A program made the translations under genes and the position numbers. The notes under the pieces are model-generated. The model saw nothing but the letters and a program-made list of their open reading frames with translations, was not told the DNA's origin and did not search any database. From Streptomyces sp. SAI-127 (lineage in GTDB: Bacteria > Actinomycetota > Actinomycetes > Streptomycetales > Streptomycetaceae), in the NCBI RefSeq assembly GCF_029894425.1, contig NZ_JARXYJ010000001.1, positions 7,398,501 to 7,462,500 of the forward strand: a stretch of DNA of 64,000 nt, in the 5' to 3' direction. Every line of letters begins with the position of its first letter. The first letter of the stretch is position 1. Below are positions 27,632 to 36,274 of this stretch, piece by piece.

Positions 27632-27671
27632 GGGCCCCGGATCCGACCGTCCCCCGACGGATCCGGGGCCC
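27632..27671 (+). terminator. Hairpin terminator at right end of PKS cluster
   Basis: GGGCCCCGGATCCG (27632-27645) pairs perfectly with CGGATCCGGGGCCC (27658-27671) around a 12-base C-rich loop, 14 bases after the last cluster gene. Confidence 0.9.
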
Positions 27672-27689
27672 GGCCATGCCCTGACGGGT

Positions 27690-28150
27690 ACGAGTGCCCG
27701 TCAGAGGGGCCCGTTCCCCAGTGAACGCGGAGCACCTTGCCACGGGCCGACTGCCACGGGGGTCGACGGTCGGGCAAGGGCGCTCGGCTGGTCGCGGTCC
27801 GGCCGGAGCTGCCGACGTGGCGCCCCCACCCCCTGCACCACCTCGTCGGGCCGGCCGCCTGGCGCGCCGCCTTGGACCGCCGCGTCGAGCTGGAGCAGCT
27901 CGCCGCCAAGGGCGCCGCCGAGCTGTCCGAGCGCCTGCCCTCGGCCTGCTGCGGGCCCTGCAGCAGGCAGGGCGCCGGGTGCCGGAGGACTGCGCGCACT
28001 GATCGAGCTCGTCGGTGATCCGGACGCCGGGATCCCGTCATCCGGCGAGAGACCCCACATCGTCATACCGCCCAGCCTCGTCGTGCGGACCTCGGCGATC
28101 CGCCAGCGAGACCCAGAGGCGACCACGGCCTCCGGCTGACCGGGGGCGAT
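27690..28150 (+). other. Gene-free stretch with decayed coding character
   Basis: No intact gene is present, but three frames carry protein-like pieces in succession: PLHHLVGPAAWRAALDRRVE with LEQLAAKGAAELSERL, then LLRALQQAGRRVPED, then IPSSGERPHIVIPPSLVVRT with SAIRQRDPEATTASG-stop. This suggests one gene of about 130 codons broken by at least two frameshifts. I cannot name the family. Confidence 0.4.
27752..27821 (-). repeat. Dispersed 70-bp repeat, copy A
   Basis: About 70 bases (GCCACGGGGGTCGACGGTCG, GGCAAGGGCGCTCGGCTGGT, CCGGCCGGAGCTGCCGACGT) recur with few changes at about 34979-35048, next to the MazG-like gene. A preceding GCGGAGCA-CTT-CCACGGG motif is shared too. It is probably a mobile or recombined non-coding piece. 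Confidence 0.75.
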
Positions 28151-28162
28151 CGGGCCGGAGAC

Positions 28163-29371
28163 TCACTCGCCTCCGCCCCCGCCGCCGGCCCCCGTCCCTC
28201 CGCCCAACCGATCAGCCAGACACGCCAGATACAACGCCATCGTGGTCCGGTGGTCCCGCAACGGCCGGCCGGTCGTCTGTTCGATCTTGTTCATCCGGTA
28301 GACGACGGTGTTGCGGTGGATGTGCAGGGCCTCGGAGGCGCGGACGAGGTTGAAACCGCTCTCGCACCACGCCGTGATGGTGTCGCGCAGGACCGGCCAG
28401 TCCGGCTGGTCGCGCAGGCTCGCGGTGGTGCGTTCGATCAGGCGGTTGCGGGCCGACTGGGACACCGCCGTGAGGGCCTGGTGGACGCGCAGGTCGGTGA
28501 TCAGGTGGACGGGGGAGTCGCTCGCCACGCGCGCCCCGAGGCGGAGCGCGTCGCAGGCGTCCTGGTAGGAGTCGTGGAGGCCGATCACGGAGGCGGCCGG
28601 TTCGCCGATACCGGCTCGGGCGACGAGACCGTCCTGCGCGGCGATGACGTCGGTGGTCCGCCGGCAGTCGTCCAGCAGGGAGGTCACCGGGCGCCGGTCC
28701 GGGAGTCTGCGCAGGACGCCGATCCAGCCGGGAGCCGTGGAGGCGATGATGTCCTGGGGGTCGGCGAAGACCTCGCGGACCGTGCGCAGCAGTTCCGAAC
28801 GGACCAGTGCCATGTCCCGGGTGGGTGCGCCCTGACGTCGGGCGCCCCCGTCGGGGACCCGTACCTCGATGGCGACCGCGACCCGCCGCAGCCGTAGGTC
28901 GAAGCCCAGCTCGGCGGCCCGGAACAGCAGGAAGTCGCCCTCCACGACCTGCGGGTCGTACGACGCGACGTCGGCCAGCAGCTTCTCCGCCGCCCGCTCG
29001 GCGAGCAGGCGGGAGCGCAGCATCACGGACTCCCTGAGCAGGATCTCCGTCTGGCGTTTGACGAGCAGCCCGAACCGGCGCACCTGCGCGGGCGTTCCGG
29101 TGATCCCGACCGTGCCCACGGCCTTCCCGTTCGCGACCAGGGGCAGGGTGACTCCCGGGCGTACTCCGCGCAGTCGCTGTGCCTGCGACGCGTTGTGCGT
29201 GGCGGGTTCCTGGGTGCGGACGACCTCGACGGACGCCTCGTGGAAGCTGCCCACCCGGCTGCTGTCGCCGCTGCCGATGACCAGGCCGCCCGCGTCGGTG
29301 ATCAGCACGTTGAAGCCGATGACGGCGGTGGTGTCGGAGGCGATCTCCTGCGCGAGTGACGGGCTCAGCAT
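28163..29371 (-). CDS. CdaR/PucR-type transcriptional regulator
   Basis: A 402-residue protein starts MLSPSLAQEIASDTTAVIGF (ATG at 29371 with GGGAG upstream). The N-terminal diacid-recognition domain (about 1-140) contains NVLITDAGGLVIGSGDSSRV and GKAVGTVGITGTPAQVRRFG, close to CdaR. A GGDEF-like middle follows. The C-terminal PucR helix-turn-helix is FNLVRASEALHIHRNTVVYR then MNKIEQTTGRPLRDH. Such activators sense small carboxylates (glycerate, diacids, amino-acid-like compounds). It diverges from the uptake operon starting at 29616 and very likely controls it. Confidence 0.88.
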   Translation of the reverse strand: MLSPSLAQEIASDTTAVIGFNVLITDAGGLVIGSGDSSRVGSFHEASVEVVRTQEPATHNASQAQRLRGVRPGVTLPLVANGKAVGTVGITGTPAQVRRFGLLVKRQTEILLRESVMLRSRLLAERAAEKLLADVASYDPQVVEGDFLLFRAAELGFDLRLRRVAVAIEVRVPDGGARRQGAPTRDMALVRSELLRTVREVFADPQDIIASTAPGWIGVLRRLPDRRPVTSLLDDCRRTTDVIAAQDGLVARAGIGEPAASVIGLHDSYQDACDALRLGARVASDSPVHLITDLRVHQALTAVSQSARNRLIERTTASLRDQPDWPVLRDTITAWCESGFNLVRASEALHIHRNTVVYRMNKIEQTTGRPLRDHRTTMALYLACLADRLGGGTGAGGGGGGE

Positions 29372-29447
29372 GAGCGGTACTCCCGTCGACGGGGCGGGCC
29401 CGGGTGGACGCACCGTACAGCGGATCGATCGAATTCGGCCACAAGTC

Positions 29448-29460
29448 TGTACGGAGTACA
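29448..29460. promoter_or_regulatory. Candidate operator between cdaR-like gene and ABC operon
   Basis: TGTACGGAGTACA is a perfect 5-3-5 inverted repeat (TGTAC/GTACA) inside the 244-base divergent gap, flanked by a C on each side. A related half, CCGTACAG, lies 35 bases away at 29413. Position fits control of either or both transcripts. Confidence 0.4.
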
Positions 29461-29615
29461 CGGTGACGTAACCGGAGCCGGTTCGTAGCGTATGGCCCCA
29501 ATCGCATCCGCAATCACGTTCTCGATCCATCCCCCCTCACATCCCCGCCGGGGGCACAGCGCGGTGAGTCGGCGGGCTCCCCCTCCGCATCCTTCAGCAT
29601 CGTTACGGAAGGCCC

Positions 29616-30554
29616 ATGCCGATGATCCGTATGCGTCCGCTTGCCGTCTCCCTGTCCGCCACCCTCCTGCTCCTCGGGACCGCAGCCTGCGGCTCCGGTG
29701 ACGACGACGGCCCCAAGAACGTGTCGGCGAAGACCGCCGCGCTGGGCACCCTCACACCCGGCGTCATCAAGGTGGCCGTACAGCCGTACGCCCCCTACAC
29801 CAGCGTCCAGGGCGACAAGATCGTCGGCCTGGACGGCGACATCCTCAACCACGTGGCCAAAAAGCTCGGCCTGGAGGTCGAACCGCAGGTCACGGACTTC
29901 GCCGGCATGCTCGCCGGGGTGCAGTCCCGCCGTGTGGACATCACCGTCGGCGGTGTCGCCTGGTCCGCGGACCGGCAGAAGCAGGGGCTGTTCACCGACC
30001 CGCCCTACTACTCGCCCCCGGCGATGGCCGTCCGCAACGGCAAGACCTACAAGACCGTCGACGACCTCGAGAATCGGAGCCTCGGCACCGTCGAGGGCTA
30101 TGTCTGGGTCAAGTCGATCCAGTCCGTCCCCGGCGCCAAGCTGCACGCCTACCCCGACGCCAACGGCGTCTTCGACGACCTCGGCGCGGGCCGCGTCGAC
30201 GTCGGCTTCCTCGACCCGCTCCTCATCATCGCCGCACAGAAGGAACGCCCGGAGCTGAAGATCAGCACCCAGTACCTGACCCCGCCGACCGCCGCCCAGG
30301 TCAAGGCGAAGCCCGCCTACGCCTACTTCCAGCCGTACCAGACCGGCTTCTACCTGCCCAAGAAGGCCACCAAGCTGGAACAGGCGATCTCCGCGCAGAT
30401 CGACGCCATGTACACGAACGGCGAGATGGCCAAGCTCGTCGAGAAGTACGGCGGCGACCCCGAGCAGTTCCTGAAGCCGGCCGCCGACGTCGCCACCGCG
30501 CGCCGGGGCGTGGACCGGCCGCAGGACTGGAACCCGCCGACCATCGCGAAGTGA
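29616..30554 (+). CDS. ABC transporter substrate-binding lipoprotein, polar amino acid family
   Basis: A 312-residue lipoprotein has the signal peptide MPMIRMRPLAVSLSATLLLL and lipobox Cys in GTAACGSGDDD (about residue 24). The body is SBP_bac_3 type: VIKVAVQPYAPYTSVQGDKI, VGLDGDILNHVAKKLGLEVE, VDITVGGVAWSADRQKQG and LGTVEGYVWVKSIQSVPGAK. It binds an amino-acid-like ligand outside the cell and hands it to the permease encoded 9 bases downstream. GGAAGG stands 4 bases before the ATG. Confidence 0.92.
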   Translation: MPMIRMRPLAVSLSATLLLLGTAACGSGDDDGPKNVSAKTAALGTLTPGVIKVAVQPYAPYTSVQGDKIVGLDGDILNHVAKKLGLEVEPQVTDFAGMLAGVQSRRVDITVGGVAWSADRQKQGLFTDPPYYSPPAMAVRNGKTYKTVDDLENRSLGTVEGYVWVKSIQSVPGAKLHAYPDANGVFDDLGAGRVDVGFLDPLLIIAAQKERPELKISTQYLTPPTAAQVKAKPAYAYFQPYQTGFYLPKKATKLEQAISAQIDAMYTNGEMAKLVEKYGGDPEQFLKPAADVATARRGVDRPQDWNPPTIAK

Positions 30555-30563
30555 GGGGACGAC

Positions 30564-31313
30564 ATGTCCGGCCTCTTTCAGGTTCCCTGGTCCGACTACC
30601 GGCCCGACCTCGTCGACGCCCTGTGGCGCACCGTCTCCTACACGGTCGTGAGCTTCGTCGGCGCGGTCCTGCTCGGTCTCGCGGTGGCGCTGCTCCGGCT
30701 CAGCAAGGCGTGGCCCGCGCGGGCCGTCGCCGCGGTCTACACCGAGGTGTTCAAGAACGTCCCCCTCCTCGCCATCATCTTCCTCACCTACTTCGGCCTG
30801 GCCTCGGCGGGCATCCGGCTGGACGTCTTCACCGCCGGCTGCCTCAGCCTCGTCGTCTTCTACGCCGCCTACCTGTCCGAGATCTTCCGCTCCGCGATCA
30901 GCGGGGTGCACGCCGGACAGACGGAGGCCGGGGAGGCGCTGGGCCTGGGCCGGGCGGGCATCTTCGGGCACATCGTGCTGCCGCAGGCCGTACGGCAGGC
31001 GCTGCCCGGCACCAACACCATGCTCGTCGACCTGCTGAAGTCCACCTCGCTGCTGGTCACCGTCTCCGCCGCCGAGCTGATGTCCGAGGGACGGCTCATC
31101 ACCTCGGCCACCTTCCGGGCCCTGGAGGTGTACCTGGTCATCTCGGCCATCTACTTCGCCCTGTGCTACCCGCTCTCCCAGCTGCTCCTGCTCCTCGAAC
31201 GCAAGGTACGGGCGGGCATCCCCCTCTCCCCGTGGCGACGACGGCGCCTGAAGGCGGCCCGCGCCCTGCTCGCCCCGGCCGCGGAGACCGACATGAAGGC
31301 AGGCGCCGTATGA
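30564..31313 (+). CDS. Polar amino acid ABC transporter permease
   Basis: This 249-residue His/Glu/Gln-family permease has five or so membrane segments. It has the start WSDYRPDLVDALWRTVSYTV, the EVFKNVPLLAIIFLTYFGLA motif and the EAA loop GEALGLGRAGIFGHIVLPQA. The stop overlaps the ATPase start (ATGA). Confidence 0.94.
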   Translation: MSGLFQVPWSDYRPDLVDALWRTVSYTVVSFVGAVLLGLAVALLRLSKAWPARAVAAVYTEVFKNVPLLAIIFLTYFGLASAGIRLDVFTAGCLSLVVFYAAYLSEIFRSAISGVHAGQTEAGEALGLGRAGIFGHIVLPQAVRQALPGTNTMLVDLLKSTSLLVTVSAAELMSEGRLITSATFRALEVYLVISAIYFALCYPLSQLLLLLERKVRAGIPLSPWRRRRLKAARALLAPAAETDMKAGAV

Positions 31314-32104
31314 CCGAGTCGGTCACCACCCCGCAGACCACGCCTCGGACACAGCCAGAGGCCGTCGTACGGATCAACGGCCTGAGCAAGTCCTTCGACG
31401 GCCGCCTCGTCCTCGACCAGGTGGACCTGGAGGTCGACCGCGGCCGGATCGTCAGCGTCATCGGACAGAGCGGCGGCGGCAAGACGACCCTGATGCGCTG
31501 CGTCAACCTGCTGGAACGGCCCGACCGCGGCACGATCGAGGTCGCCGGAGAGGTGGTGCACAGCGACGGCCGCACGGTCTGCCGCGACCTGCCCCGGCTG
31601 CGCCGTACCGTCGGCATGGTCTTCCAGCGGTTCAACCTCTTCCCGCACCTGACCGCAGTGGAGAACGTCGTCCTGGCCCAGCGCAAGGCGGGCATCCCGG
31701 AGCAGGAGGCGCTGGAGCGTGCCGTCACGCTGCTGCGCCGCGTCGGCGTCGCACACCGCGCCCTCGGCCGGCCCGAGCAGCTGTCCGGCGGCGAACAGCA
31801 ACGTGTCGCCATCGCGCGGGCCCTCGCCCTCAAGCCCGAGCTGCTGCTCTTCGACGAGCCCACGTCCTCCCTGGACCCCGAGGCGACCCGGGAGGTACTG
31901 AGCGTGATGCGCGAACTCGCCGCGGACGGGATGACGATGCTGCTGGTCACCCACGAACTCCCTTTCGCCCGCGAGGTGTCCGACCACGTCGTCTTCGTCG
32001 ACGGCGGCCGCATCGTGGAGGAGGGCAGGCCCGAGGACGTGCTCGACAACCCCTCCCAGGCCCGCACCCGGGAGTTCCTCGCCTCGTACGGAACCGCGTC
32101 ATGA
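31310..32104 (+). CDS. Polar amino acid ABC transporter ATP-binding protein
   Basis: This 264-residue ATPase has Walker A GQSGGGKTT, signature LSGGEQQRVAIARAL, Walker B ELLLFDEP and the switch histidine in VTHELPF, as in GlnQ/HisP. It energises the upstream permease. Its start and stop overlap both neighbours by ATGA. Confidence 0.96.
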   Translation: MTESVTTPQTTPRTQPEAVVRINGLSKSFDGRLVLDQVDLEVDRGRIVSVIGQSGGGKTTLMRCVNLLERPDRGTIEVAGEVVHSDGRTVCRDLPRLRRTVGMVFQRFNLFPHLTAVENVVLAQRKAGIPEQEALERAVTLLRRVGVAHRALGRPEQLSGGEQQRVAIARALALKPELLLFDEPTSSLDPEATREVLSVMRELAADGMTMLLVTHELPFAREVSDHVVFVDGGRIVEEGRPEDVLDNPSQARTREFLASYGTAS

Positions 32105-33390
32105 CCGGTACGCCGACTCTCACCGGCGACGGACCCGTGGTGGTCGTCGGGGGCGGTGTCGTAGGACTGTGCACCGCGTACTACCTGGCGACGGCCGGAC
32201 TTCCGGTGGAGGTCGTCGAGCGGCGCGCGCTGGGCTCGGGGGCCTCCCGGGGCAACGCGGGCTGGGTCTGCCTCAGCCACTCGACGCCCGTCCCGTCCCC
32301 CGGCGTGCTGCGCTACGCCCTGCGCTCCGTGGGCCGTCCGGACTCGCCGCTCTATCTGCGGCCCCTTCCCGACCCGGCGTTCCTGCGCTGGCTGTGGCGG
32401 TTCTGGCGCAGCAGCGCACCGGCCGCCTTCCGGCGGGGCTACGCGGCGATCGCCGACCTGAACCACGACACCTTCGACCTCTTCGACGGGCTGCGCGAGG
32501 CCGGGGTGGCCACCACCCTGACCCGGCCCGGCATGGTGCACGCGTTCCTGTCGGAGGCCGAGGCCCGTCATCACCTCGCGATCCAGCGGGAGATGGCGGA
32601 GGGCCACTATCCGATGCCCGACGACATCACCACGGGCGACGAGGCCCGGCTGCTGGACGGCGCGCTCTCGTCCAAGGTGCGCGCGGCCTACCTCGTCGAG
32701 GGCGAGGGCGTGGTCGATCCGGAGGGGTTCGCCCGCGGGCTCGGCGAGGCGCTCGCCGCCGCGGGGGTGAAGGTCCACGAGAACGCGGAGGTCACCGGAT
32801 TCCGGTCCGCGGCAGGGCGGGTGACCGCACTGCGGACCGACCGGGGCGAGATCCCCTGTTCGGCCGTCGTCGTCGCGGCCGGAATGCGGTCCCCGGCGCT
32901 GCTGCGCGAGCTCGGACACCGGCTGCCGCTCCAGGCCGGCAAGGGCTACAGCTTCGCGGTGGACCTGGACCCGGCACCCCGGCACACCCTGTACTTCGGC
33001 GAGCGACGGGCCGTCGCCTCACCGATCGGCACCACCACCCGGATCGGCGGCACGATGGAGCTGAGCGGCAACAACAACCGCCTCGACTGGCGCCGGATCG
33101 TCGCGGTGGCGCTCGCCAGCCGCCACTACCTGGGCCGGTGGTTCGACGACCCCGACGACCTGGTGAGCCTGATCCGCGACCCCTGGGTCGGCGGCCGGCC
33201 CTTCCTGCCGGACGGCCTCCCGGTGATCGACCGGCTGCCGGGCCGGGAGAACGTCTTCGCGGCCACCGGCCACGGCATGCTCGGCGTCACCCTGGGTCCG
33301 GCCACCGGCCACCGGCTCGCCGAGTACATCCGTACCGGCCACCGCCCTGAGGTCCTCGCCCCGTTCGGCTTCGACCGGCTGCGCGGCTGA
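32101..33390 (+). CDS. FAD-dependent amino acid oxidoreductase (DadA/DAO family)
   Basis: A 429-residue flavoprotein has GXGXXG in VVVVGGGVVGLCTAYYLATA, the FAD second motif SRGNAGWVCLSHSTPVPSPG typical of DadA, a DAO-type substrate domain, and the C-terminal NVFAATGHGMLGVTLGPATG. Relatives deaminate or demethylate D-amino acids, glycine, sarcosine or proline. Translational coupling to the ABC ATPase means the imported compound, or a product of it, is its likely substrate. Confidence 0.9.
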   Translation: MTGTPTLTGDGPVVVVGGGVVGLCTAYYLATAGLPVEVVERRALGSGASRGNAGWVCLSHSTPVPSPGVLRYALRSVGRPDSPLYLRPLPDPAFLRWLWRFWRSSAPAAFRRGYAAIADLNHDTFDLFDGLREAGVATTLTRPGMVHAFLSEAEARHHLAIQREMAEGHYPMPDDITTGDEARLLDGALSSKVRAAYLVEGEGVVDPEGFARGLGEALAAAGVKVHENAEVTGFRSAAGRVTALRTDRGEIPCSAVVVAAGMRSPALLRELGHRLPLQAGKGYSFAVDLDPAPRHTLYFGERRAVASPIGTTTRIGGTMELSGNNNRLDWRRIVAVALASRHYLGRWFDDPDDLVSLIRDPWVGGRPFLPDGLPVIDRLPGRENVFAATGHGMLGVTLGPATGHRLAEYIRTGHRPEVLAPFGFDRLRG

Positions 33391-33412
33391 GGGGGCACGG
33401 CGGCCGGCGCTC

Positions 33413-34531
33413 TCACGCCACGATCGCCATCCCGCGATCCGTGGCGTTGAGCCGCCTTCCCCCGTCCGGCGTGCACGTCACGACGTCCGCGATCCGTACG
33501 CCGAAGCGGCCCGGCAGACGCACCCCGGGGCCCATCGAGAGGCACATGCCGGGGACGAGGAAGGTCTCCTCGCCCTCGGTGAGGTACGGCGGCTCGTGTG
33601 CGGTGACTCCGATGCCGTGGCCGGTGCGCTCGGCGGCGTACCCGCCGTACCCCGCGTCCTCGATCAGCCGGCGTGCCCGGCGGTCGACCTCCTGGCAGGT
33701 CGCGCCGGGGGCGACCGCCTCGCAGGCCGCCTGCTGGGCCGTACGGACGAGGGCGTGGACCGTGCGTTCCTCCTCCGCCGGTTCGCCGACGTGGACCGTG
33801 CGGGTCAGGTGCGAGGCGTAGCCGTCCTTCAGACCGCCGAAGTCCAGGACCACCATGTCGCCCTTCTTCAGCGTCCGTTCGCCCGTCCTGTGGTGCGGGT
33901 CCGCGCTGTTCCGGCCGGACGCCACCGCGGTGAAGACCTGGCTGTGGCCGCGTTCGCGGAGCAGGCGGGCGAGGTCGGCGGCCACGTCGAACTCGCGGCG
34001 GCCGGTGAATCGTAGGGAAAGGATCTCCTCGTACACCGCGTCCGCCGCCGCTGCCGCCGACGCGAGGCGGGCCACCTCGTGGTCGTCCTTCACGGCGCGC
34101 AGCAGTGGCAGTACGACGGTCAGGGGGCGGTAGGTGGTGAGGGGGAGCGCTTCCTGGAGGCCCAGCAGGTGTATCGCCCAGGTCGTGTCGGAGACGCCGT
34201 AGCGGCCGTTGGGGAGCAGGAGGCCGGTGGCTGTCGCGTACGGGTCCTGGCCGTCGCGCCAGTCGGAGACGCGGACCGCCTCCGCGCCGGGCGCCGCCTC
34301 CGCGTCGGGGCGTTCGAGGGACGGGACCAGCAGGCGGGGTTCGGAGCCGGGGGTGAGGACGAGGACGGTGAGGCGTTCCGTCGCGGCGGGGCGGTAGCCG
34401 CAGAGCCACTCCAGGCCGGGGCCGGGGGTGATGAGCAGTCCGGCCAGGCGGGCCTCGGCCGCGTCCCTGACCGCCCTGGTCATGCGGGCCGCGTAGTCCT
34501 CCTCCGTGAAGGGGGCGGGGGTGTCGTCCAT
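33413..34531 (-). CDS. M24 'pita-bread' hydrolase with lost metal ligands (creatinase/prolidase-like)
   Basis: A 372-residue protein has an N-terminal creatinase-like domain (about 1-145) and a C-terminal M24 fold. Compared with metal-dependent aminopeptidase P, the first Asp (Asp230 in VVLDFGG) and the His (His305 in TGHGIGVTAHEPPYL) are kept. The second Asp is His241 (YASHLTRT), the first Glu is Gly334 (SMGPGV) and the second Glu is Ala348 (RIADVV). Metal-free members of the fold include creatinase and ectoine hydrolase, which split C-N bonds. It converges on the uptake/FAD-oxidoreductase operon with a 22-base gap, which suggests a shared catabolic task. Confidence 0.85.
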   Translation of the reverse strand: MDDTPAPFTEEDYAARMTRAVRDAAEARLAGLLITPGPGLEWLCGYRPAATERLTVLVLTPGSEPRLLVPSLERPDAEAAPGAEAVRVSDWRDGQDPYATATGLLLPNGRYGVSDTTWAIHLLGLQEALPLTTYRPLTVVLPLLRAVKDDHEVARLASAAAAADAVYEEILSLRFTGRREFDVAADLARLLRERGHSQVFTAVASGRNSADPHHRTGERTLKKGDMVVLDFGGLKDGYASHLTRTVHVGEPAEEERTVHALVRTAQQAACEAVAPGATCQEVDRRARRLIEDAGYGGYAAERTGHGIGVTAHEPPYLTEGEETFLVPGMCLSMGPGVRLPGRFGVRIADVVTCTPDGGRRLNATDRGMAIVA

Positions 34532-34621
34532 GGGGCTCCTCCGACCGCTGCCGTCGTCCGGTTCATCGTCCGAGGAGGGAGGTGCGGGGTGCCCGGGGGC
34601 GTAGACCGACCGGGTGAGGGT

Positions 34622-34966
34622 TCAGGCCGCCTCGGGGCCGAGTGAACGCTCCGTCACCCGGGCCAGATGGCGGTGGAAGACCTCGCGGGTGTCCGGGGTC
34701 AGCGTGCGCAGCGCCACCAACGCGGTGATCACCACGTCGCACAGCTCACCCTGCACGTCCTCCCAGGTGTGGCTGACGCCCTTGCGCGGGTTCTGGCCGA
34801 TCGCCCCGATGACGGCCTCGGAGACCTCGCCGACCTCCTCGGAGAGCTTCAGCATGCGCAGGAGGAGGCCTTCACGGCCGCTCACCGGCTGATCCGTCTC
34901 CAGCCAGGCCCACAGGGCGTCGACGGATGTCCACAGGTCCTCGGAGGACGTGCCGTGATCACTCAT
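34622..34966 (-). CDS. MazG-like all-alpha NTP pyrophosphohydrolase
   Basis: A 114-residue protein has the four-helix MazG/dUTPase-type core: LLLRMLKLSEEVGEVSEAVI (E-E-x-x-E metal site) and VQGELCDVVITALVAL (E-x-x-D). It would hydrolyse non-canonical NTPs to NMP and PPi. ATG 34966 was chosen; the upstream GGAAG is 10 bases away. Confidence 0.85.
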   Translation of the reverse strand: MSDHGTSSEDLWTSVDALWAWLETDQPVSGREGLLLRMLKLSEEVGEVSEAVIGAIGQNPRKGVSHTWEDVQGELCDVVITALVALRTLTPDTREVFHRHLARVTERSLGPEAA

Positions 34967-34978
34967 GCGGAGCAGCTT

Positions 34979-35048
34979 CCCACGGGGGCCGACGGGTCGG
35001 GCAAGGCGCTCGGCTGGTCTCGGATCCGGCCGGAGCTGCCGAAGTGGC
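34979..35048 (-). repeat. Dispersed 70-bp repeat, copy B
   Basis: It matches the 27752-27821 element (CCCACGGGGGCCGACGGGTC, GGGCAAGGCGCTCGGCTGGT, CCGGCCGGAGCTGCCGAAGT). It lies in the leader of the MazG-like gene. The rest of 35049-35177 is GC-rich and holds no gene I can support. Confidence 0.75.
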
Positions 35049-35177
35049 CGCCCTCCCTGCGTCGGACAAGGGACAAGGCCACCGCCCTTGCCCGGCCCCG
35101 CCTCGGGCGAGGGGACAGGGACACCCACCCCGCCCCACCTCTACCCCCGCACCACCCCTACGTCAGACAGCCCCCAC

Positions 35178-35753
35178 CTACTCCCCGAACAACGCCTCCT
35201 CCTCATCGAAGAGCGCCGTCTGCGCGTCATCGCCCCCGTCCCTCTTCTCCCGCAGCCGCAGACCCCGCGCCCCCACGACCGCCGCGGTCACCAGCCCCGT
35301 CGCCGCGAGCGCCACCGGCACCATCCATCCCCGGTTGACCGTGTGGCCGAGGGCGTGGTCCAGGGAGATCCGGCCCGGCCCCGTCACCGCCAGGCCCGCC
35401 GCCGTGAGACCCAGCGTGGCCGCGTACTCGTAGCCGCCGCCCGCGTTGAAGAAGCCGTTGGGGGCGTGCACCGCGGACGCGCCGGCCATCGCGCCGGCCG
35501 CCGCCGCGCCCGCCGCCGGGGTTGCCAGGCCCAGTGCCAGCAGGGTGCCGCCGCCCGCCTCGGCCAGCCCCGCCGCCGTGGCGCTCGCCCGGCCCGGCGC
35601 GTAGCCGACGGACTCCATGAACTGGCCGGTTCCCTCCAGGCCGCCCCCGCCGAACCAGCCGAGCAGTTTCTGCGCGCCATGGGCGGCCAGCACACCCCCG
35701 GCTCCCAGCCGGAGGAGCAGCAGGCCCAGATCACGTCGGTCGTAAGCGGTCAC
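35178..35753 (-). CDS. DoxX-family membrane protein
   Basis: A 191-residue protein from GTG 35753 (VTAYDRRDLGLLLLRLGAGG, with GGGAGT just upstream) has about four membrane segments of the DoxX type: AHGAQKLLGWFGGGGLEGTG, FMESVGYAPGRASATAAGLA, EAGGGTLLALGLATPAAG and PNGFFNAGGGYEYAATLGL. It ends in an acidic tail (ALFDEEEALFGE). DoxX-like proteins are linked to redox and thiol stress; no specific role is evident. Confidence 0.85.
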   Translation of the reverse strand: MTAYDRRDLGLLLLRLGAGGVLAAHGAQKLLGWFGGGGLEGTGQFMESVGYAPGRASATAAGLAEAGGGTLLALGLATPAAGAAAAGAMAGASAVHAPNGFFNAGGGYEYAATLGLTAAGLAVTGPGRISLDHALGHTVNRGWMVPVALAATGLVTAAVVGARGLRLREKRDGGDDAQTALFDEEEALFGE

Positions 35754-35882
35754 GATGACTCCCAGCAGAAGTGGAACGAGACCCCCCTCGCGTTTCCACC
35801 GTCGCACCGCTCACACCTGCCCGGAATACTCGCGCCGCCGTTCGGGTGGCGGCCCCGGGGGCGCGGTGTGAGTCTGGCTGGC

Positions 35883-36209
35883 ATGACGATTCAGACCGCC
35901 AGACTCAGCGACCCGGCCGTCCGCGCCTTCGTCTCCGCCGTCAACGCCCATGACCGCGAGGCCTTCCTGTCCCTGCTCGCGCCCGGCGCGACCATGGCGG
36001 ACGACGGCAGCGACCGTGACCTCGACGAGTGGATCGACCGGGAGATCTTCTCCTCCCACGGCCACATCGACGTCGACAACGAGTCCAACGGAGGCCGTTC
36101 CCTCCTCGCCCACTACAGCAACGACACCTGGGGCGAGATGCGCACCCGCTGGGACTTCACGGTCGAGGAGGACGGCAGGATCTCCCGCTTCGAGACCGGC
36201 CAGGCCTGA
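35883..36209 (+). CDS. NTF2-like small protein
   Basis: A 108-residue protein (MTIQTARLSDPAVRAFVSAV, then NAHDREAFLSLLAPGATMAD, then IDREIFSSHGHIDVDNESNG and RTRWDFTVEEDGRISRFETG) has the alpha-plus-beta cone pattern of NTF2-like proteins. No substrate or catalytic residue can be assigned. It is a stand-alone gene. Confidence 0.8.
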   Translation: MTIQTARLSDPAVRAFVSAVNAHDREAFLSLLAPGATMADDGSDRDLDEWIDREIFSSHGHIDVDNESNGGRSLLAHYSNDTWGEMRTRWDFTVEEDGRISRFETGQA

Positions 36210-36274
36210 AGCCCCGAGAACCCCCTCGCCGAACCCCTTGCCCTGAAGCGCACTTCAACTCCTAGCGTTCGGGC

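Noticed and set aside
34614..35338. Plus-strand frames over the MazG-like gene and its leader
   Set aside because: No coding signal apart from the dispersed repeat; the minus-strand MazG motifs are clear.
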